DNA of 64,000 bases from Marinobacter szutsaonensis (GTDB lineage: Bacteria > Pseudomonadota > Gammaproteobacteria > Pseudomonadales > Oleiphilaceae): positions 1-64,000 of the forward strand of contig NZ_BAAAFC010000005.1 of the NCBI RefSeq assembly GCF_039523335.1, read 5' to 3'. Shown piece by piece: positions 17,105 through 28,010 of this stretch. A program made the position numbers and the translations under genes. The notes beneath the pieces are model-generated. The model made no database searches and was not told where the DNA came from. It was given only the letters and a program-made list of their open reading frames with translations. Every line of letters starts with the position of its first letter. The first letter of the stretch is position 1.

Positions 17105-19008
17105 ATTTTGCGAGCGTCTTCCTTGCGCAGGATTTCGTCGATTTCCTCCGCTGACAGCGTCTCTTTTTTCAGTAGTACCTTGGCCAGCGCGTCCAGGTGA
17201 TTTCGGTGTTCGTTCAGGAAGTCCACGGTGGCTTTCTCCATCTCAAGCAGTTTGGATTGGATTTCACCGTCGATCATTTCCGCCATCTTTTCACTGAATT
17301 CCCGGGGAGCGCCCATTTCGCGACCCAGGAAAACGTGTTCCTCACCTATGCTCAGCCCCATGGGACCGAGCTTCTCGCTCATGCCCCATTGACCAATCAT
17401 CTTGCGCAATAGCTTGGTGGCTTCCTTGAGGTCGTTCTGTGCGCCGGTGCTGACTTCGCTATAGACGATCTTTTCCGCCGAGCGGCCGCCGAGCATGACC
17501 TTGATGCGGTCTTTCAGGTAGCTCTCGGTGTAGGTGTACCGGTCTTCCCTGGGGGTCTGCTCGGTCACGCCCATGGCCATGCCGTGAGGGATGATAGTGA
17601 TCTTGGTAAGCGGGTCCGCCTTCGGCATGAAGTAGGCCATGATTGCGTGGCCGCTTTCGTGGTAGGCCACGGCCTGTTTTTCGTCCGGAGTTAGCCGGGC
17701 ATCCCGTTCTTCGCCCAGAATCAGGCGGTCCCGTGCCTCGTCGAAGCACTGGGCGTCCACTTTGTCCTTGTTCTCACGGACCGCGGTCAGGGCAGCCTCG
17801 TTTACCAGGTTCTTCAGGTCGGCCCCGGAGAAGCCGATGGTGCGGGCGGCAACCTCGGTAAGATTCACGTCATCTGCCAGCGGAACCTTGCGGACATGGA
17901 CGTTCAGAATGGCTTCCCGGGCATCCTTGTGAGGACGGTCCAGGGTGATGGTGCGGTCAAAGCGACCGGGGCGGAGCAGGGCGCTGTCCAGTACGTCCGG
18001 TCGGTTGGTGGCGGCCAGTACGAGAATATTCTCATGTTCCTCGAAGCCGTCCATTTCGGTCAGGATCTGGTTCAGGGTCTGTTCCCGCTCATCGTGACCG
18101 CCACCCAGGCCGGTACCCCGGGAGCGGCCGACAGCGTCCAGTTCGTCAATGAAAATCAGCGCCGGGGCTTCTTTCCGGGCGGTCTGAAACATGTCCCGGA
18201 CCCGGGCCGCGCCCACACCAACAAACATTTCGATGAACTCCGAGGCGCTGATGCTAAAGAAGGGTACGTCCGCCTCTCCGGCGATGGCCCGCGCCAGCAG
18301 GGTCTTGCCGGTGCCCGGCGGGCCGACCAGCAGCACGCCCTTGGGCATCACCGCGCCGAGCCGGCGGAATCGTTCCGGGGATTTCAGGAAGTCGATGATC
18401 TCGGTGATTTCCCGCTTGGCGGATTCAATCCCGGCAACATCGTCCAGAGTGGTGTGGGAGGTTTCCGGGCGGGCCCGGCGGGCCTTGGATTTCGCGTAGT
18501 CGAACAGGCCACCGCCCTGGGTCATCCGCCGCTGGGCGGCGCCCCAGAACCAGAACATCAGGGCCAGCAGCAGAATCCACGGCAGGAATGCCTGGATCAG
18601 CTGTTGCCACCAGGGCAGTTCGGAGCTCGTGGCCCGGATGGTGACGTCGTTCTGCTCAAGCAGGGGCAGCAGTTCCGGGTCTTCCATGGGTGGCCGTACC
18701 GTGTGGAAGCCGGTGGTCGGTTGCCGGGCCTGGCTTTCGGCGCTGAAGTCGGTCATGCCCTGATCGTTGAACATGCCGACGATCGACTCGGACTTCAGGG
18801 TGACTTCGGCAACTTGACGTTCCGCCACGGCGGTCTTGAACTCGGAATAGGCGAGTTCCTGCTGCCGTGGCTGGTCACCGTCCTGCAACCACAGCACCAT
18901 CAGGAAGATGGCGGCGCTCAACCAGAGAAAGGCAAACTGGTTGGGGATCGCGGGTTGCGGGTTGTTGTCGCCCGGTTTCTGCTGGTCAGGTCCCTGTGGT
19001 GCTGTCAT
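17098..19008 (-). CDS. ftsH: FtsH-type AAA+ zinc metalloprotease, probable second paralogue
   Basis: A membrane-anchored ATP-dependent protease of 636 residues. An N-terminal membrane segment ([17 protein letters not shown]), a periplasmic region and a second segment ([14 protein letters not shown]) precede the AAA module. Walker A is GPPGTGKT, Walker [11 protein letters not shown], and the zinc site is HESGH. The start at 19008 is supported by GGAGG 8 bp upstream and an ATGA overlap with the thiamine-binding-like gene; an upstream in-frame start at 19077 is less likely. The gene is not beside rlmE as the housekeeping ftsH usually is, so I infer an extra copy. It may be transcribed with the two genes upstream. 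Confidence 0.9.
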   Translation of the reverse strand: MTAPQGPDQQKPGDNNPQPAIPNQFAFLWLSAAIFLMVLWLQDGDQPRQQELAYSEFKTAVAERQVAEVTLKSESIVGMFNDQGMTDFSAESQARQPTTGFHTVRPPMEDPELLPLLEQNDVTIRATSSELPWWQQLIQAFLPWILLLALMFWFWGAAQRRMTQGGGLFDYAKSKARRARPETSHTTLDDVAGIESAKREITEIIDFLKSPERFRRLGAVMPKGVLLVGPPGTGKTLLARAIAGEADVPFFSISASEFIEMFVGVGAARVRDMFQTARKEAPALIFIDELDAVGRSRGTGLGGGHDEREQTLNQILTEMDGFEEHENILVLAATNRPDVLDSALLRPGRFDRTITLDRPHKDAREAILNVHVRKVPLADDVNLTEVAARTIGFSGADLKNLVNEAALTAVRENKDKVDAQCFDEARDRLILGEERDARLTPDEKQAVAYHESGHAIMAYFMPKADPLTKITIIPHGMAMGVTEQTPREDRYTYTESYLKDRIKVMLGGRSAEKIVYSEVSTGAQNDLKEATKLLRKMIGQWGMSEKLGPMGLSIGEEHVFLGREMGAPREFSEKMAEMIDGEIQSKLLEMEKATVDFLNEHRNHLDALAKVLLKKETLSAEEIDEILRKEDARKIA

Positions 19009-19253
19009 CTGGGCCTCCGATCGCCCTCCATGATTTTTGCGACGAATACCGATTTGCCGTAGGTCTCGAATGACCATTTCATGGTATCCGAGAGAACCTT
19101 CATGACTTCATCGTACTCGCCAAAGATTTCTGTACTCATACGTCCGGAATACACCTCCAGCCCGGATTGTTCAAGTCGGGCAATGAGATCCCAGATCGGC
19201 TGTTTGTAGTCATCCTTGAGCGGATAGCAGCTCAGTTGTACTGAAAGATACAT
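19005..19253 (-). CDS. Thiamine-binding-fold (YkoF/MTH1187-like) small protein
   Basis: An 82-residue protein (MYLSVQLSCYPL, TEIFGEYDEVMKVLSDTM) resembling the MTH1187/YkoF ferredoxin-like domain that binds thiamine or related ligands. The ATG at 19253 follows a consensus AAGGAGGT, much better than the longer in-frame starts. Its TGA overlaps the ATG of the FtsH gene (ATGA), so translation is coupled, and it lies 43 bp after ggt on the same strand. An adaptor or sensor role for the protease is pure inference. Confidence 0.72.
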   Translation of the reverse strand: MYLSVQLSCYPLKDDYKQPIWDLIARLEQSGLEVYSGRMSTEIFGEYDEVMKVLSDTMKWSFETYGKSVFVAKIMEGDRRPR

Positions 19254-19296
19254 GGTACCTCCTTTCGGATCAGTGACCCGGGTCAATCGGTTTCGT

Positions 19297-21000
19297 TCAA
19301 TACCCCATGGCCGATGAGGTGCTCCGACGCGGATCGGCGCCTCCATACAGCGTACCATCCGGGCCGATCAGGATGCTCTGGATGGCACCCATGGCGGATT
19401 TGGTCACCACCGTGTGGCCCTTGTCCTGAAGCCGTTGAACGGTATCCGGGCTGACGCCCTGTTCAATGCGGATTTCGTCCGGAAGCCATTGATGGTGTAT
19501 CCGGGGCACGCTCACCGCGGTCTGTATATTCATATTATGGTCAATCACGTTCATTACTACCTGCAAGGTGGTGGTAATGATCCTGGAGCCGCCCGGGCTG
19601 CCGGTGACCAGGAAGTTTTTGCCGTCCTTGCGGACAATGGTGGGCGACATGGAGCTGAGCATGCGCTTGCCGGGTTCCACCTTGTTGGCTTCGCCGCCGA
19701 TCAGGCCGTAGGCATTGGGCACGCCGGGCTTGGCGCTGAAGTCGTCCATTTCGTTGTTGAGCAGGAAACCGGCGCCGGCCACGGTGATGCCCGAGCCGTA
19801 GCTGAAGTTGATGGTGTAGGTGTTGGAAACCGCGTTGCCCCAGCGATCCACCACGGAAAAATGAGTGGTCTCGGGGCTTTCGTAGGCCGCGGGCTCGCCG
19901 GGGCCGATTTCGCTGGCGGGGCGGGCCTGGTCCGGCTGGATGGTCTCACGCAGGCCCCCGGCATAGGCTTTGCTGGTGAGGCCGGAGAGCGGGACGTCCA
20001 CATAGTCGGTATCCCCCAGGTATTGCGAGCGGTCGGCGTAGGCCAGTTTCATGGCCTCGGCCATGTGGTGGATGGTGCTGGCGGAGTTGTGTCCCCAGTC
20101 GGAAATGGGGTAGCCCTCCAGGATGTTCAGGATCTGCACGATATGGGTGCCGCCGGAGGAGGGTGGCGACATGGAATAGATGTCGTGGCCGCGATAGGTG
20201 CCGTGGACCGGCTCGCGGATGGCCGGTTCGTAGTCCCGCAGGTCCTGTTCGGTGATCAGGCCGCCATTGCGCTGCATTTCCTCGGCGATGAGGCGGGCGG
20301 TTTCGCCCTCGTAGAAGCCCTCGACGCCGTTATCGGCAATCCGCTGGAGCGTGGCGGCCAGTTCAGGTTGACGGAACCGCTCACCCGGTTGCCAGGCCGA
20401 GCCGTCTTCCTTGTAGAAGGTCTCGAGGGTCGCGGGCCAGCGCTGCAGCCGCTCCTTTGCCTGTTCCAGGCCCTCGGTGAACCGGTGTGGCACGATAAAG
20501 CCGTCCCGGGCGAGTTTGATGGCCGGTGCCAGGGCGTCCTTGAGGCTGATAGCGCCATGGCGCTCCAGGGCCAGCGCCAGACCGGCGACCGTGCCCGGTA
20601 CGCCGGCGGCCAGGTGGGTAAACCGGCTGCGGTTAGTGACCGCATTGCCATCCTCATCCTGGAACATGGTTTCACTGGCGGCCGCCGGCGCTTTCTCCCG
20701 GTAATCGATAGCTTCGGGAGCACTGCCGTCGCCAGGTGACACCAGCATGAAACCGCCTCCGCCAATATTGCCGGAGCGGGGTTGAGTGACGGCCAGGGCA
20801 AAGCCCGCCGTAACGGCGGCATCAACCGCATTTCCGCCGTCTTTGAGTACCTCCAGTGCCACCTCCGTAGCGAGGGTATGGCTGGTGGCCACCATGCCAT
20901 GTTTGCCCTGGACCGGGTGGAAACGTTCACCCTCAAGAATGGCCTGGGCCCAGACCGTGGGCAGGCAAGTCATCAGCAGTAAAAGCACGATTATCCGCAT
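19297..21000 (-). CDS. ggt: Gamma-glutamyltranspeptidase
   Basis: A periplasmic N-terminal-nucleophile enzyme of 567 residues that hydrolyses glutathione and transfers its gamma-glutamyl group. A signal peptide (MRIIVLLLLMTCLPTVWAQA) is followed by the large subunit. Self-cleavage is expected before the Thr of TTHFSVVD, giving the catalytic Thr of the small subunit. GSPGGSRIITT near the C-terminus is also characteristic. It is full length. It points the same way as, and lies 43 bp before, the thiamine-binding-like/ftsH pair. Confidence 0.93.
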   Translation of the reverse strand: MRIIVLLLLMTCLPTVWAQAILEGERFHPVQGKHGMVATSHTLATEVALEVLKDGGNAVDAAVTAGFALAVTQPRSGNIGGGGFMLVSPGDGSAPEAIDYREKAPAAASETMFQDEDGNAVTNRSRFTHLAAGVPGTVAGLALALERHGAISLKDALAPAIKLARDGFIVPHRFTEGLEQAKERLQRWPATLETFYKEDGSAWQPGERFRQPELAATLQRIADNGVEGFYEGETARLIAEEMQRNGGLITEQDLRDYEPAIREPVHGTYRGHDIYSMSPPSSGGTHIVQILNILEGYPISDWGHNSASTIHHMAEAMKLAYADRSQYLGDTDYVDVPLSGLTSKAYAGGLRETIQPDQARPASEIGPGEPAAYESPETTHFSVVDRWGNAVSNTYTINFSYGSGITVAGAGFLLNNEMDDFSAKPGVPNAYGLIGGEANKVEPGKRMLSSMSPTIVRKDGKNFLVTGSPGGSRIITTTLQVVMNVIDHNMNIQTAVSVPRIHHQWLPDEIRIEQGVSPDTVQRLQDKGHTVVTKSAMGAIQSILIGPDGTLYGGADPRRSTSSAMGY

Positions 21001-21144
21001 GCGTCCATTCCTCGTTTTAGGCGTTCAGATAGGCTATGATAGTCGGTCATTTTTGATGGTGCGTACCGATTGCCCGCCTTGTGTTTTTCCACCGGGGTCC
21101 CCGTCGCACCTGCTTTCCCGGATTCAAGTTAAGGAAAGGCTTTC

Positions 21145-21999
21145 ATGGAGCATACCTATCGTCTTGTGATTTCCTGCCCGGATCGGGTCGGAATCGTTGC
21201 CAAGGTGAGTAATTTCCTGTCCACCTACAATGGCTGGATTACCGAGGCGAGCCACCATTCGGACACCCAGACCGGCTGGTTCTTCATGCGTCACGAGATC
21301 AAGGCCGAGTCCATCCCGTTCGGGCTGGACCAGTTCCGTGCCGCGTTCGAGCCCATTGCCCGCGAGTTCAACATGAACTGGCATATTGCCGACTCCGCGC
21401 GGCCAAAGCGGGTCATCCTGATGTGCAGCAAGGAATCCCACTGTCTGGCGGATCTCCTGCACCGCTGGCACAGCAAGGAGCTGAATGCCGAGATCGTCGC
21501 GGTGATTTCCAACCATGATGATCTGCGCCGCATGGTCGAATGGCATGAAATCCCGTATCACCACGTGCCGGTGAGCAAGGAGAACAAGGCCGAGGCATTC
21601 GCCCACATCGAGGAACTGTTCGAGAAGTACGAAACCGATGTGGTGGTCCTGGCCCGCTATATGCAAATCCTCCCGGCCGAGCTGTGTGAAAAGTACGCCG
21701 GCAAGGTGATCAATATCCATCACAGCTTCCTGCCGTCCTTCGCCGGAGCGCGCCCTTACCATCAGGCTTACAGTCGCGGGGTGAAGCTGATCGGGGCCAC
21801 CTGCCATTACGTGACCCAGGATCTCGATGAAGGCCCGATCATCGAACAGGACGTCATCCGCATCAACCACAGCGATTCCATCGAAGACATGGTCCGCCTG
21901 GGCAAGGATGTGGAGAAAAACGTGCTGGCGCGCGGCCTGCGGGCCCATGTTGAGGACCGGGTGATTACCTACGAAAACAAGACCGTGGTGTTTGGTTAA
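21145..21999 (+). CDS. purU: Formyltetrahydrofolate deformylase
   Basis: PurU hydrolyses 10-formyl-THF to formate and THF, balancing one-carbon units. The 284 residues comprise an N-terminal ACT domain (about 5-85, RLVISCPDRVGIVAKV) and a C-terminal formyltransferase-type domain with VINIHHSFLPSF (catalytic His) and LDEGPIIEQDV (Asp). AAGGAAAGG precedes the ATG. It is monocistronic, upstream of gyrA. Confidence 0.94.
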   Translation: MEHTYRLVISCPDRVGIVAKVSNFLSTYNGWITEASHHSDTQTGWFFMRHEIKAESIPFGLDQFRAAFEPIAREFNMNWHIADSARPKRVILMCSKESHCLADLLHRWHSKELNAEIVAVISNHDDLRRMVEWHEIPYHHVPVSKENKAEAFAHIEELFEKYETDVVVLARYMQILPAELCEKYAGKVINIHHSFLPSFAGARPYHQAYSRGVKLIGATCHYVTQDLDEGPIIEQDVIRINHSDSIEDMVRLGKDVEKNVLARGLRAHVEDRVITYENKTVVFG

Positions 22000-22125
22000 G
22001 GCTTAGCCACAAGTGCCCCGGAATAGGGCGGACTGTGGTATGCTTGGCGGCTTGTTGAAGAATAAATACGGGGCCCGGAAACGGCTCCCGCACGACTTCC
22101 AGATAACGCAAAGGAACCTTTCTCG

Positions 22126-24693
22126 ATGGGTGAGTTAGCCAAAGAGATCCTGCCGGTAAACATTGAAGACGAGTTGAAGCAGTCCTACCTCGATTACGCC
22201 ATGAGCGTTATCGTCGGCCGGGCACTGCCGGATGTGCGCGACGGCCTCAAGCCGGTGCATCGTCGGGTGCTGTTCGCCATGTCCGAGCTGGGCAATGACT
22301 GGAACAAGGCCTATAAGAAGTCCGCCCGTGTGGTGGGTGATGTTATCGGTAAATACCACCCCCACGGTGACTCTGCGGTATACGACACCATCGTGCGTAT
22401 GGCCCAGCCGTTCTCCCTGCGCTACCCGCTGGTGGATGGCCAGGGTAACTTCGGTTCCATTGACGGCGATAACGCGGCGGCCATGCGTTACACCGAAATC
22501 CGCATGGAGAAGATTGCTCACTCCCTGCTGGCGGATCTGGACAAGGAAACCGTTGATTACGTCGACAATTACGACGGCACCGAGCGGATTCCCGATGTGC
22601 TGCCGACCCGGGTTCCGAACCTGCTGGTGAACGGCTCTTCCGGTATCGCGGTGGGTATGGCCACCAATATCCCGCCCCACAACCTGACCGAAGTGGTCAA
22701 CGGCTGTCTGGCGCTGATTGATAACGGCGACCTGACCGTGGATGAGCTCATGGAGTACATCCCCGGCCCGGATTTCCCGACCGAGGGCATCATCAACGGC
22801 CGTGCCGGTATTGTTGAGGCCTACCGCACCGGCCGTGGCCGCATCTATATCCGTGCCCGCCACGAGATCGAGCAGGACAAGAAAACCGGTCGCGAATCCA
22901 TCATCATCACCGAGCTTCCTTACCAGCTCAACAAGGCCCGTCTGATCGAGAAGATCGCCGAGCTGGTTAAAGAAAAGCGTGTTGAAGGTATTTCCGAACT
23001 GCGGGACGAATCCAACAAGGAAGGTATCCGCGTTGTGATCGAGCTGCGCCGTGGTGAGAACGCCGACGTGGTGATCAACAACCTGTTCGCCCACACCCAA
23101 CTGGAAACCGTGTTCGGTATCAACATGGTTGCCCTGATCAACGGCGAACCCAAGACCCTCAATCTGAAAGAAATGCTGGATGCGTTCCTGCGCCACCGTC
23201 GCGAGGTGGTGACCCGCCGGACCATCTACGAACTGCGCAAAGCCCGTGAGCGCGGCCATATTCTCGAAGGCTTGACCGTTGCCCTGGCCAACATCGACGA
23301 GATCATCGAGCTGATCAAGCAGTCCCCGACTGCGGCCGAGGCCAAAGAAAAGCTGATGGACAAGGGCTGGGCGCCGGGTGATGTGCTGGCCATGCTCGAG
23401 CGTGCCGGCGAAGATGCCTGCCGCCCCGATGACCTGCCGGAGATCTACGGTCTGCGCGAAGGCCTGTACCATCTGTCACCGGAACAGGCCCAGGCCATCC
23501 TGGATCTGCGTCTGCACCGCCTGACCGGTCTGGAAACCGAGAAGCTGCAGAACGAGTACAAGGAAATCCTCGAGAAGATCGCCGATCTGCTCGACATCCT
23601 GGGCGATCCGGAGCGCCTGCTGCAGGTGATCCGTGAAGAGCTGGAAGCCATTGTGAACGACTACGGCGACGACCGCCGTACTGAGATCACCAGCTCCCGC
23701 CGTGACCTGACCATCGCGGACCTGATCGACGAAGAGGACCTGGTGGTCACCATCTCCCATGGTGGTTACGCCAAGACCCAGGCGGTAGAAGATTACCAGG
23801 CCCAGCGCCGTGGTGGCCGTGGCAAGGCCGCTACCTCCATGAAGGACGAAGACTTCATCGAGAAGCTTCTGGTGGCCAATTCCCACGACACCATCCTGTG
23901 CTTCTCCAACCGTGGCAAGGTCTATTGGCTGCGGGTGTTCGAGATTCCCCGTGGCAGCCGTGGTTCCCGTGGCCGGCCGATGGTCAATATCCTGCCGCTG
24001 GACGAGGGTGAGCGTATCACCACCTTCCTGCCGGTGAAGGATTACCCGGAAGACCAGTTTGTGCTGATGGCCACCTCCAACGGTGTGGTCAAGAAGACCC
24101 CGCTGCCGAACTTCTCCCGTCCACGCAGCAATGGTCTGATCGCCCTGAACCTGGACGAGGGCGATACTCTGGTTGGCGCTGCCATCACCAAGGGTGATGC
24201 CGAGGTCATGCTGTTCTCCACCGCCGGCAAGGCCGTGCGCTTTGCCGAGGACCAGGTGCGGCCCATGAGCCGGACTGCCCGCGGCGTGCGCGGTATCCGG
24301 ATGCCGGAAGGCCAGCACGTGGTGTCCCTGATCATCCCGGAAGAGGGCGGTGTGATCCTGACCGCCAGTGAGCACGGCTACGGCAAGCGCACGGCGATCG
24401 ATGAGTTCCCCACCTACAGCCGTGGCAGCCAGGGCGTTATCGCCATGCAGTGCTCCGAGCGTAACGGTGACCTGGTCACCGCGCTCCAGCTGTTTGATGG
24501 CGATGAAATGATGCTGATTTCCGACAAGGGTACCCTGGTGCGCACCCGCACCGATGAGGTTTCCGTCCTGAGCCGGAATACTCAGGGGGTACGCCTGATT
24601 CGCCTGTCCCAGGAAGACGAGCGTCTGGTCGGCGTGGAGCGGATTGCAGAATCCGATGATGAAGAGATAGAAGGCGAGGAAAGCGAAGAATGA
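22126..24693 (+). CDS. gyrA: DNA gyrase subunit A
   Basis: GyrA breaks and rejoins DNA during negative supercoiling, with GyrB. The 855 residues include the winged-helix/tower/coiled-coil breakage domain with catalytic Tyr122 (AAMRYTEIR) and a C-terminal beta-pinwheel containing the GyrA box QRRGGRGK. The quinolone-resistance region reads GDSAVYDT with Ser83 and Asp87 in E. coli numbering, the susceptible form. The acidic tail resembles the regulatory tail of E. coli. The stop overlaps the serC start (ATGA), opening a long operon-like run. Confidence 0.98.
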   Translation: MGELAKEILPVNIEDELKQSYLDYAMSVIVGRALPDVRDGLKPVHRRVLFAMSELGNDWNKAYKKSARVVGDVIGKYHPHGDSAVYDTIVRMAQPFSLRYPLVDGQGNFGSIDGDNAAAMRYTEIRMEKIAHSLLADLDKETVDYVDNYDGTERIPDVLPTRVPNLLVNGSSGIAVGMATNIPPHNLTEVVNGCLALIDNGDLTVDELMEYIPGPDFPTEGIINGRAGIVEAYRTGRGRIYIRARHEIEQDKKTGRESIIITELPYQLNKARLIEKIAELVKEKRVEGISELRDESNKEGIRVVIELRRGENADVVINNLFAHTQLETVFGINMVALINGEPKTLNLKEMLDAFLRHRREVVTRRTIYELRKARERGHILEGLTVALANIDEIIELIKQSPTAAEAKEKLMDKGWAPGDVLAMLERAGEDACRPDDLPEIYGLREGLYHLSPEQAQAILDLRLHRLTGLETEKLQNEYKEILEKIADLLDILGDPERLLQVIREELEAIVNDYGDDRRTEITSSRRDLTIADLIDEEDLVVTISHGGYAKTQAVEDYQAQRRGGRGKAATSMKDEDFIEKLLVANSHDTILCFSNRGKVYWLRVFEIPRGSRGSRGRPMVNILPLDEGERITTFLPVKDYPEDQFVLMATSNGVVKKTPLPNFSRPRSNGLIALNLDEGDTLVGAAITKGDAEVMLFSTAGKAVRFAEDQVRPMSRTARGVRGIRMPEGQHVVSLIIPEEGGVILTASEHGYGKRTAIDEFPTYSRGSQGVIAMQCSERNGDLVTALQLFDGDEMMLISDKGTLVRTRTDEVSVLSRNTQGVRLIRLSQEDERLVGVERIAESDDEEIEGEESEE

Positions 24694-25772
24694 GCAGGGC
24701 GTTCAACTTTTGCGCGGGGCCGGCTACCTTGCCGGAGCCCGTGCTGAAACAGGCCCGGGACGAAATGCTGGACTGGCGTGGTACCGGCATGTCGGTGATG
24801 GAAATGAGCCACCGCAGCGACGAGTTCGTGGCTATTGCCGAAACTGCCGAGAAAGACCTGCGTGAATTGGCCGGAATTTCAGATGATTACGCTGTACTCT
24901 TCATGCAGGGTGGAGCTTCAAGCCAGTTCTCCACTATCCCGCTTAACCTGCTCGGCGACAAAACCTCGGCGGATTACGTCAACACCGGCATCTGGTCCAA
25001 GAAGGCGATTGCCGAGGCCAAGCGCTACGGTGACGTGAACGTGGTTGCCAGTTCCGAGGACAGCGGTTTTACCACCGTGCCGGAACAGGCCACCTGGAAC
25101 ACCAATGCTGATGCCGCCTACCTGCATTACACCCCGAACGAGACCATTGGCGGCCTGGAATTCGATTTCACACCGGAAAGCGGAGATGTACCCCTGGTGG
25201 CGGACATGTCCTCCACCATGCTGTCCCGGCCGGTGGATGTGTCCCGCTACGGGCTGATCTACGCCGGCGCCCAGAAGAACATCGGCCCGTCAGGCCTGGT
25301 GGTGGTCATCATCCGCAAGGACCTGCTCGGCAAGGCCCGCAAGGAAACGCCGACGATGATGAATTACCAGGTCATCGCTGATAACGGCTCCATGTACAAC
25401 ACCCCGGCGACCTATTCCTGGTACCTGGCGGGGCTGGTGTTCAAGTGGCTGAAAGAGCAGGGCGGCGTCAAGGCCATGGGCGAGATCAACTATCGCAAGG
25501 CGAAGAAACTGTATGACTTCATCGACGCCAACGATTTTTACGCCAACCCGATTGAGCCCCGCTTCCGCTCCTGGATGAACGTACCATTCACCCTGGCCGA
25601 CGATGCCCTGAATGACGACTTCCTCAAGGGTGCGGACGCCCGGAGGCTCCTGAACCTCAAGGGCCATCGCTCCGTGGGCGGGATGCGCGCCAGCATCTAT
25701 AACGCCATGCCCGAAGCGGGTGTTGACGCACTGATCCAGTACATGACGGAATTTGCGAAGGAGCGTGGCTGA
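24690..25772 (+). CDS. serC: Phosphoserine aminotransferase
   Basis: SerC converts 3-phosphohydroxypyruvate to phosphoserine (and acts in PLP biosynthesis). It is 360 residues, full length. The PLP lysine lies in [28 protein letters not shown] at the N-terminus and [16 protein letters not shown] at the C-terminus are family signatures. It overlaps gyrA by 4 bp and lies 2 bp before pheA, so it is translationally coupled to both. Confidence 0.97.
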   Translation: MSRAFNFCAGPATLPEPVLKQARDEMLDWRGTGMSVMEMSHRSDEFVAIAETAEKDLRELAGISDDYAVLFMQGGASSQFSTIPLNLLGDKTSADYVNTGIWSKKAIAEAKRYGDVNVVASSEDSGFTTVPEQATWNTNADAAYLHYTPNETIGGLEFDFTPESGDVPLVADMSSTMLSRPVDVSRYGLIYAGAQKNIGPSGLVVVIIRKDLLGKARKETPTMMNYQVIADNGSMYNTPATYSWYLAGLVFKWLKEQGGVKAMGEINYRKAKKLYDFIDANDFYANPIEPRFRSWMNVPFTLADDALNDDFLKGADARRLLNLKGHRSVGGMRASIYNAMPEAGVDALIQYMTEFAKERG

Positions 25773-25774
25773 TC

Positions 25775-26872
25775 ATGACGGACGAGAAGACCCGTCTGGG
25801 CGAACTGCGTGACGAAATCGACAGTATTGACCAGCAGATCATGGACCTTATCAGTGCCCGGGCCCGCTGTGCCCAGGAAGTGGCCCATGTAAAGATGGCT
25901 GCGAATCCGGACGAGGATGTGTTCTTTTACCGTCCCGAGCGCGAGGCCCAGGTGCTGCGTCGTATCAAGGAGCACAATCCGGGGCCGCTGCCCGCCGAGG
26001 AGATGGCGCGGCTGTTCCGTGAAATCATGTCCGCCTGCCTGGCGCTGGAAAAGCCGATGCACATCGCTTTCCTGGGGCCGATCGGTACCTTTACCCAGGC
26101 GGCGGCGCTGAAGCATTTCGGTCATTCCGTGATCAGCGTACCGTTGCCGGCCATCGACGCGGTCTTCCGCGAAGTGGAGTCCGGTGCAGCCCACTATGGC
26201 GTGGTGCCGGTGGAGAACTCCACCGAAGGCATGATCAACCACACTCTGGACATGTTCATGTCATCGCCGCTGAAGATCTGCGGTGAGGTGCAGTTGCGGA
26301 TTCACCACCACCTGCTGGTGTCTCCGAAGCACAAGGACCAGGAAATCACCCGAATTTATTCCCACCAGCAGTCCTTTGCCCAGTGCCGGCAGTGGCTGGA
26401 TACTCATCGCTACGGCATCGAGCGGGTGACCGTGTCCAGTAATGCCGAGGCCGCCCGCCGCGCCGCCGAAGAGCCGGGCACAGCTGCCATTGCCGGGGAT
26501 ATGGCAGCGGAACTGTATGGTCTCGAGAAACTGGCCAACAGCATCGAGGATCGTCCGGACAACACCACCCGGTTCCTGATCATCGGTCGTGAAGAGGTTC
26601 CGGCCAGCGGTCACGACAAGTCCTCCATCCTGGTGTCCATGCGCAACAAGCCCGGCGCGCTGTATCAGCTGCTGGAGCCGTTCCACCGTCACGGCATCAG
26701 TCTGACCCGCATCGAGACCCGGCCATCGCCCAGTGGTACCTGGGCCTACGTGTTCTACATCGACTTCGAGGGACACATGGAGGACGAAACCGTCCGTAAG
26801 GTACTGGCCGAGGTGGATGAAGAGGCGGTGGAGCTCAAGCGGCTCGGTTCCTACCCAATCGGCGTTTTGTAA
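25775..26872 (+). CDS. pheA: Bifunctional chorismate mutase/prephenate dehydratase (P-protein)
   Basis: It makes phenylpyruvate from chorismate in two steps. An AroQ chorismate mutase domain (about 1-90, LRDEIDSIDQQIMDLISARA) is followed by prephenate dehydratase (about 95-275) with GPIGTFTQAA, VPVENSTEG and the NTTRF motif, then an ACT domain (about 282-360; MRNKPGALYQLLEPF and LTRIETRPS) for feedback inhibition by phenylalanine. At 365 residues it matches the Pseudomonas P-protein. It is followed after 12 bp by hisC. Confidence 0.97.
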   Translation: MTDEKTRLGELRDEIDSIDQQIMDLISARARCAQEVAHVKMAANPDEDVFFYRPEREAQVLRRIKEHNPGPLPAEEMARLFREIMSACLALEKPMHIAFLGPIGTFTQAAALKHFGHSVISVPLPAIDAVFREVESGAAHYGVVPVENSTEGMINHTLDMFMSSPLKICGEVQLRIHHHLLVSPKHKDQEITRIYSHQQSFAQCRQWLDTHRYGIERVTVSSNAEAARRAAEEPGTAAIAGDMAAELYGLEKLANSIEDRPDNTTRFLIIGREEVPASGHDKSSILVSMRNKPGALYQLLEPFHRHGISLTRIETRPSPSGTWAYVFYIDFEGHMEDETVRKVLAEVDEEAVELKRLGSYPIGVL

Positions 26873-26884
26873 AGGAGGCTTTGA

Positions 26885-28009
26885 ATGGCAGTCGATTACC
26901 AGAGTCTTGCGGTTAAAGGTGTCCAGGCTTTGTCTCCCTACCAGCCGGGCAAACCGATCGAGGAACTGGCCCGGGAGCTGGGCCTGAAGCCCGCCGAGAT
27001 CATCAAGCTGGCCAGTAACGAGAATCCTTTGGGACCCAGCGAAAAGGCACTGGCTGCCGCCCGGGAAGCACTGTCTGAAATGTGCCTGTATCCGGATGGC
27101 AACGGCTTTGATCTCAAGCAGGCGCTGTCTGAGCGCTTCGGCGTGGGCATGGATCAGATCACCCTGGGCAACGGTTCGAACGATGTCCTGGAAGTGATTG
27201 CCCGCTGCTTCGCCGATGCGGATTCCGAAGTGGTTTTCTCCCAGTATGCCTTTGCGGTTTATCCGCTGGTGACCCAGGCCATCGGCGCCAAAGGGGTCTC
27301 GGTGCCAGCGAAGGATTGGGGGCATGATCTCGATGCCATGGCAGATGCGGTGACCGACCGTACCCGCCTGGTATTCGTGGCCAACCCGAACAACCCGACC
27401 GGGACGGTGCACACCGCCGATGCGATTGAAAGCTTCCTGACGAAGATTCCGGAAGACGTACTCGTGGTGCTGGATGAAGCCTATTGCGAGTACCTGACCG
27501 GTACCGAGTACCCCGACGGTATTGAGCTCCTGGAACGTTTCCCCAACCTCATCGTCTGCCGAACCTTCTCCAAGGCGTGGGGTCTGGCCGCCTTGCGGGT
27601 GGGGTACAGCATCAGCTCTCCTGAGATTGCCGACATCCTCAACCGGGTCCGTCAGCCGTTCAACGTCGATACGGTGGCGCTTGCCGCGGCAACGGCCGTC
27701 CTGGGGGATGAGGATTATCTGAACCGTTCCCGCGAGGTGAATGCTGCCGGTCTGAAGCAATTAGCGGACGGCTTTGATCGTATGGGGCTGCCCTACATTC
27801 CTTCCGCCGGTAACTTCATCGCCGTGGAAGTGGGGGAGCAGGCCCTGGCGATTTACCATTCGTTGCTCGAGCATGGCGTCATCGTGCGGCCGATTGGCGG
27901 TTACGGAATGCCGGAACATCTACGGGTTTCTGTCGGCCTTGCCAAAGAAAACGAACGCTTCCTCGACGCCCTTGCCGAGGCCCTGAGTGCCGCCGGGGAG
28001 GGTGGCTGA
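26885..28009 (+). CDS. hisC: Histidinol-phosphate/aromatic aminotransferase
   Basis: A fold-type I PLP aminotransferase of 374 residues. ASNENPLGPS, FVANPNNPTGT and the PLP-lysine motif RTFSKAWGLAALRVGY mark the HisC family. In this operon position, between pheA and tyrA, pseudomonad homologues are HisC-like enzymes acting on histidinol phosphate and aromatic oxo acids, so phenylalanine/tyrosine transamination is likely (inference). AAAGGAGG precedes the ATG. The stop is one base before the start of the tyrA-aroA fusion. Confidence 0.93.
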   Translation: MAVDYQSLAVKGVQALSPYQPGKPIEELARELGLKPAEIIKLASNENPLGPSEKALAAAREALSEMCLYPDGNGFDLKQALSERFGVGMDQITLGNGSNDVLEVIARCFADADSEVVFSQYAFAVYPLVTQAIGAKGVSVPAKDWGHDLDAMADAVTDRTRLVFVANPNNPTGTVHTADAIESFLTKIPEDVLVVLDEAYCEYLTGTEYPDGIELLERFPNLIVCRTFSKAWGLAALRVGYSISSPEIADILNRVRQPFNVDTVALAAATAVLGDEDYLNRSREVNAAGLKQLADGFDRMGLPYIPSAGNFIAVEVGEQALAIYHSLLEHGVIVRPIGGYGMPEHLRVSVGLAKENERFLDALAEALSAAGEGG

Positions 28010-28010
28010 A

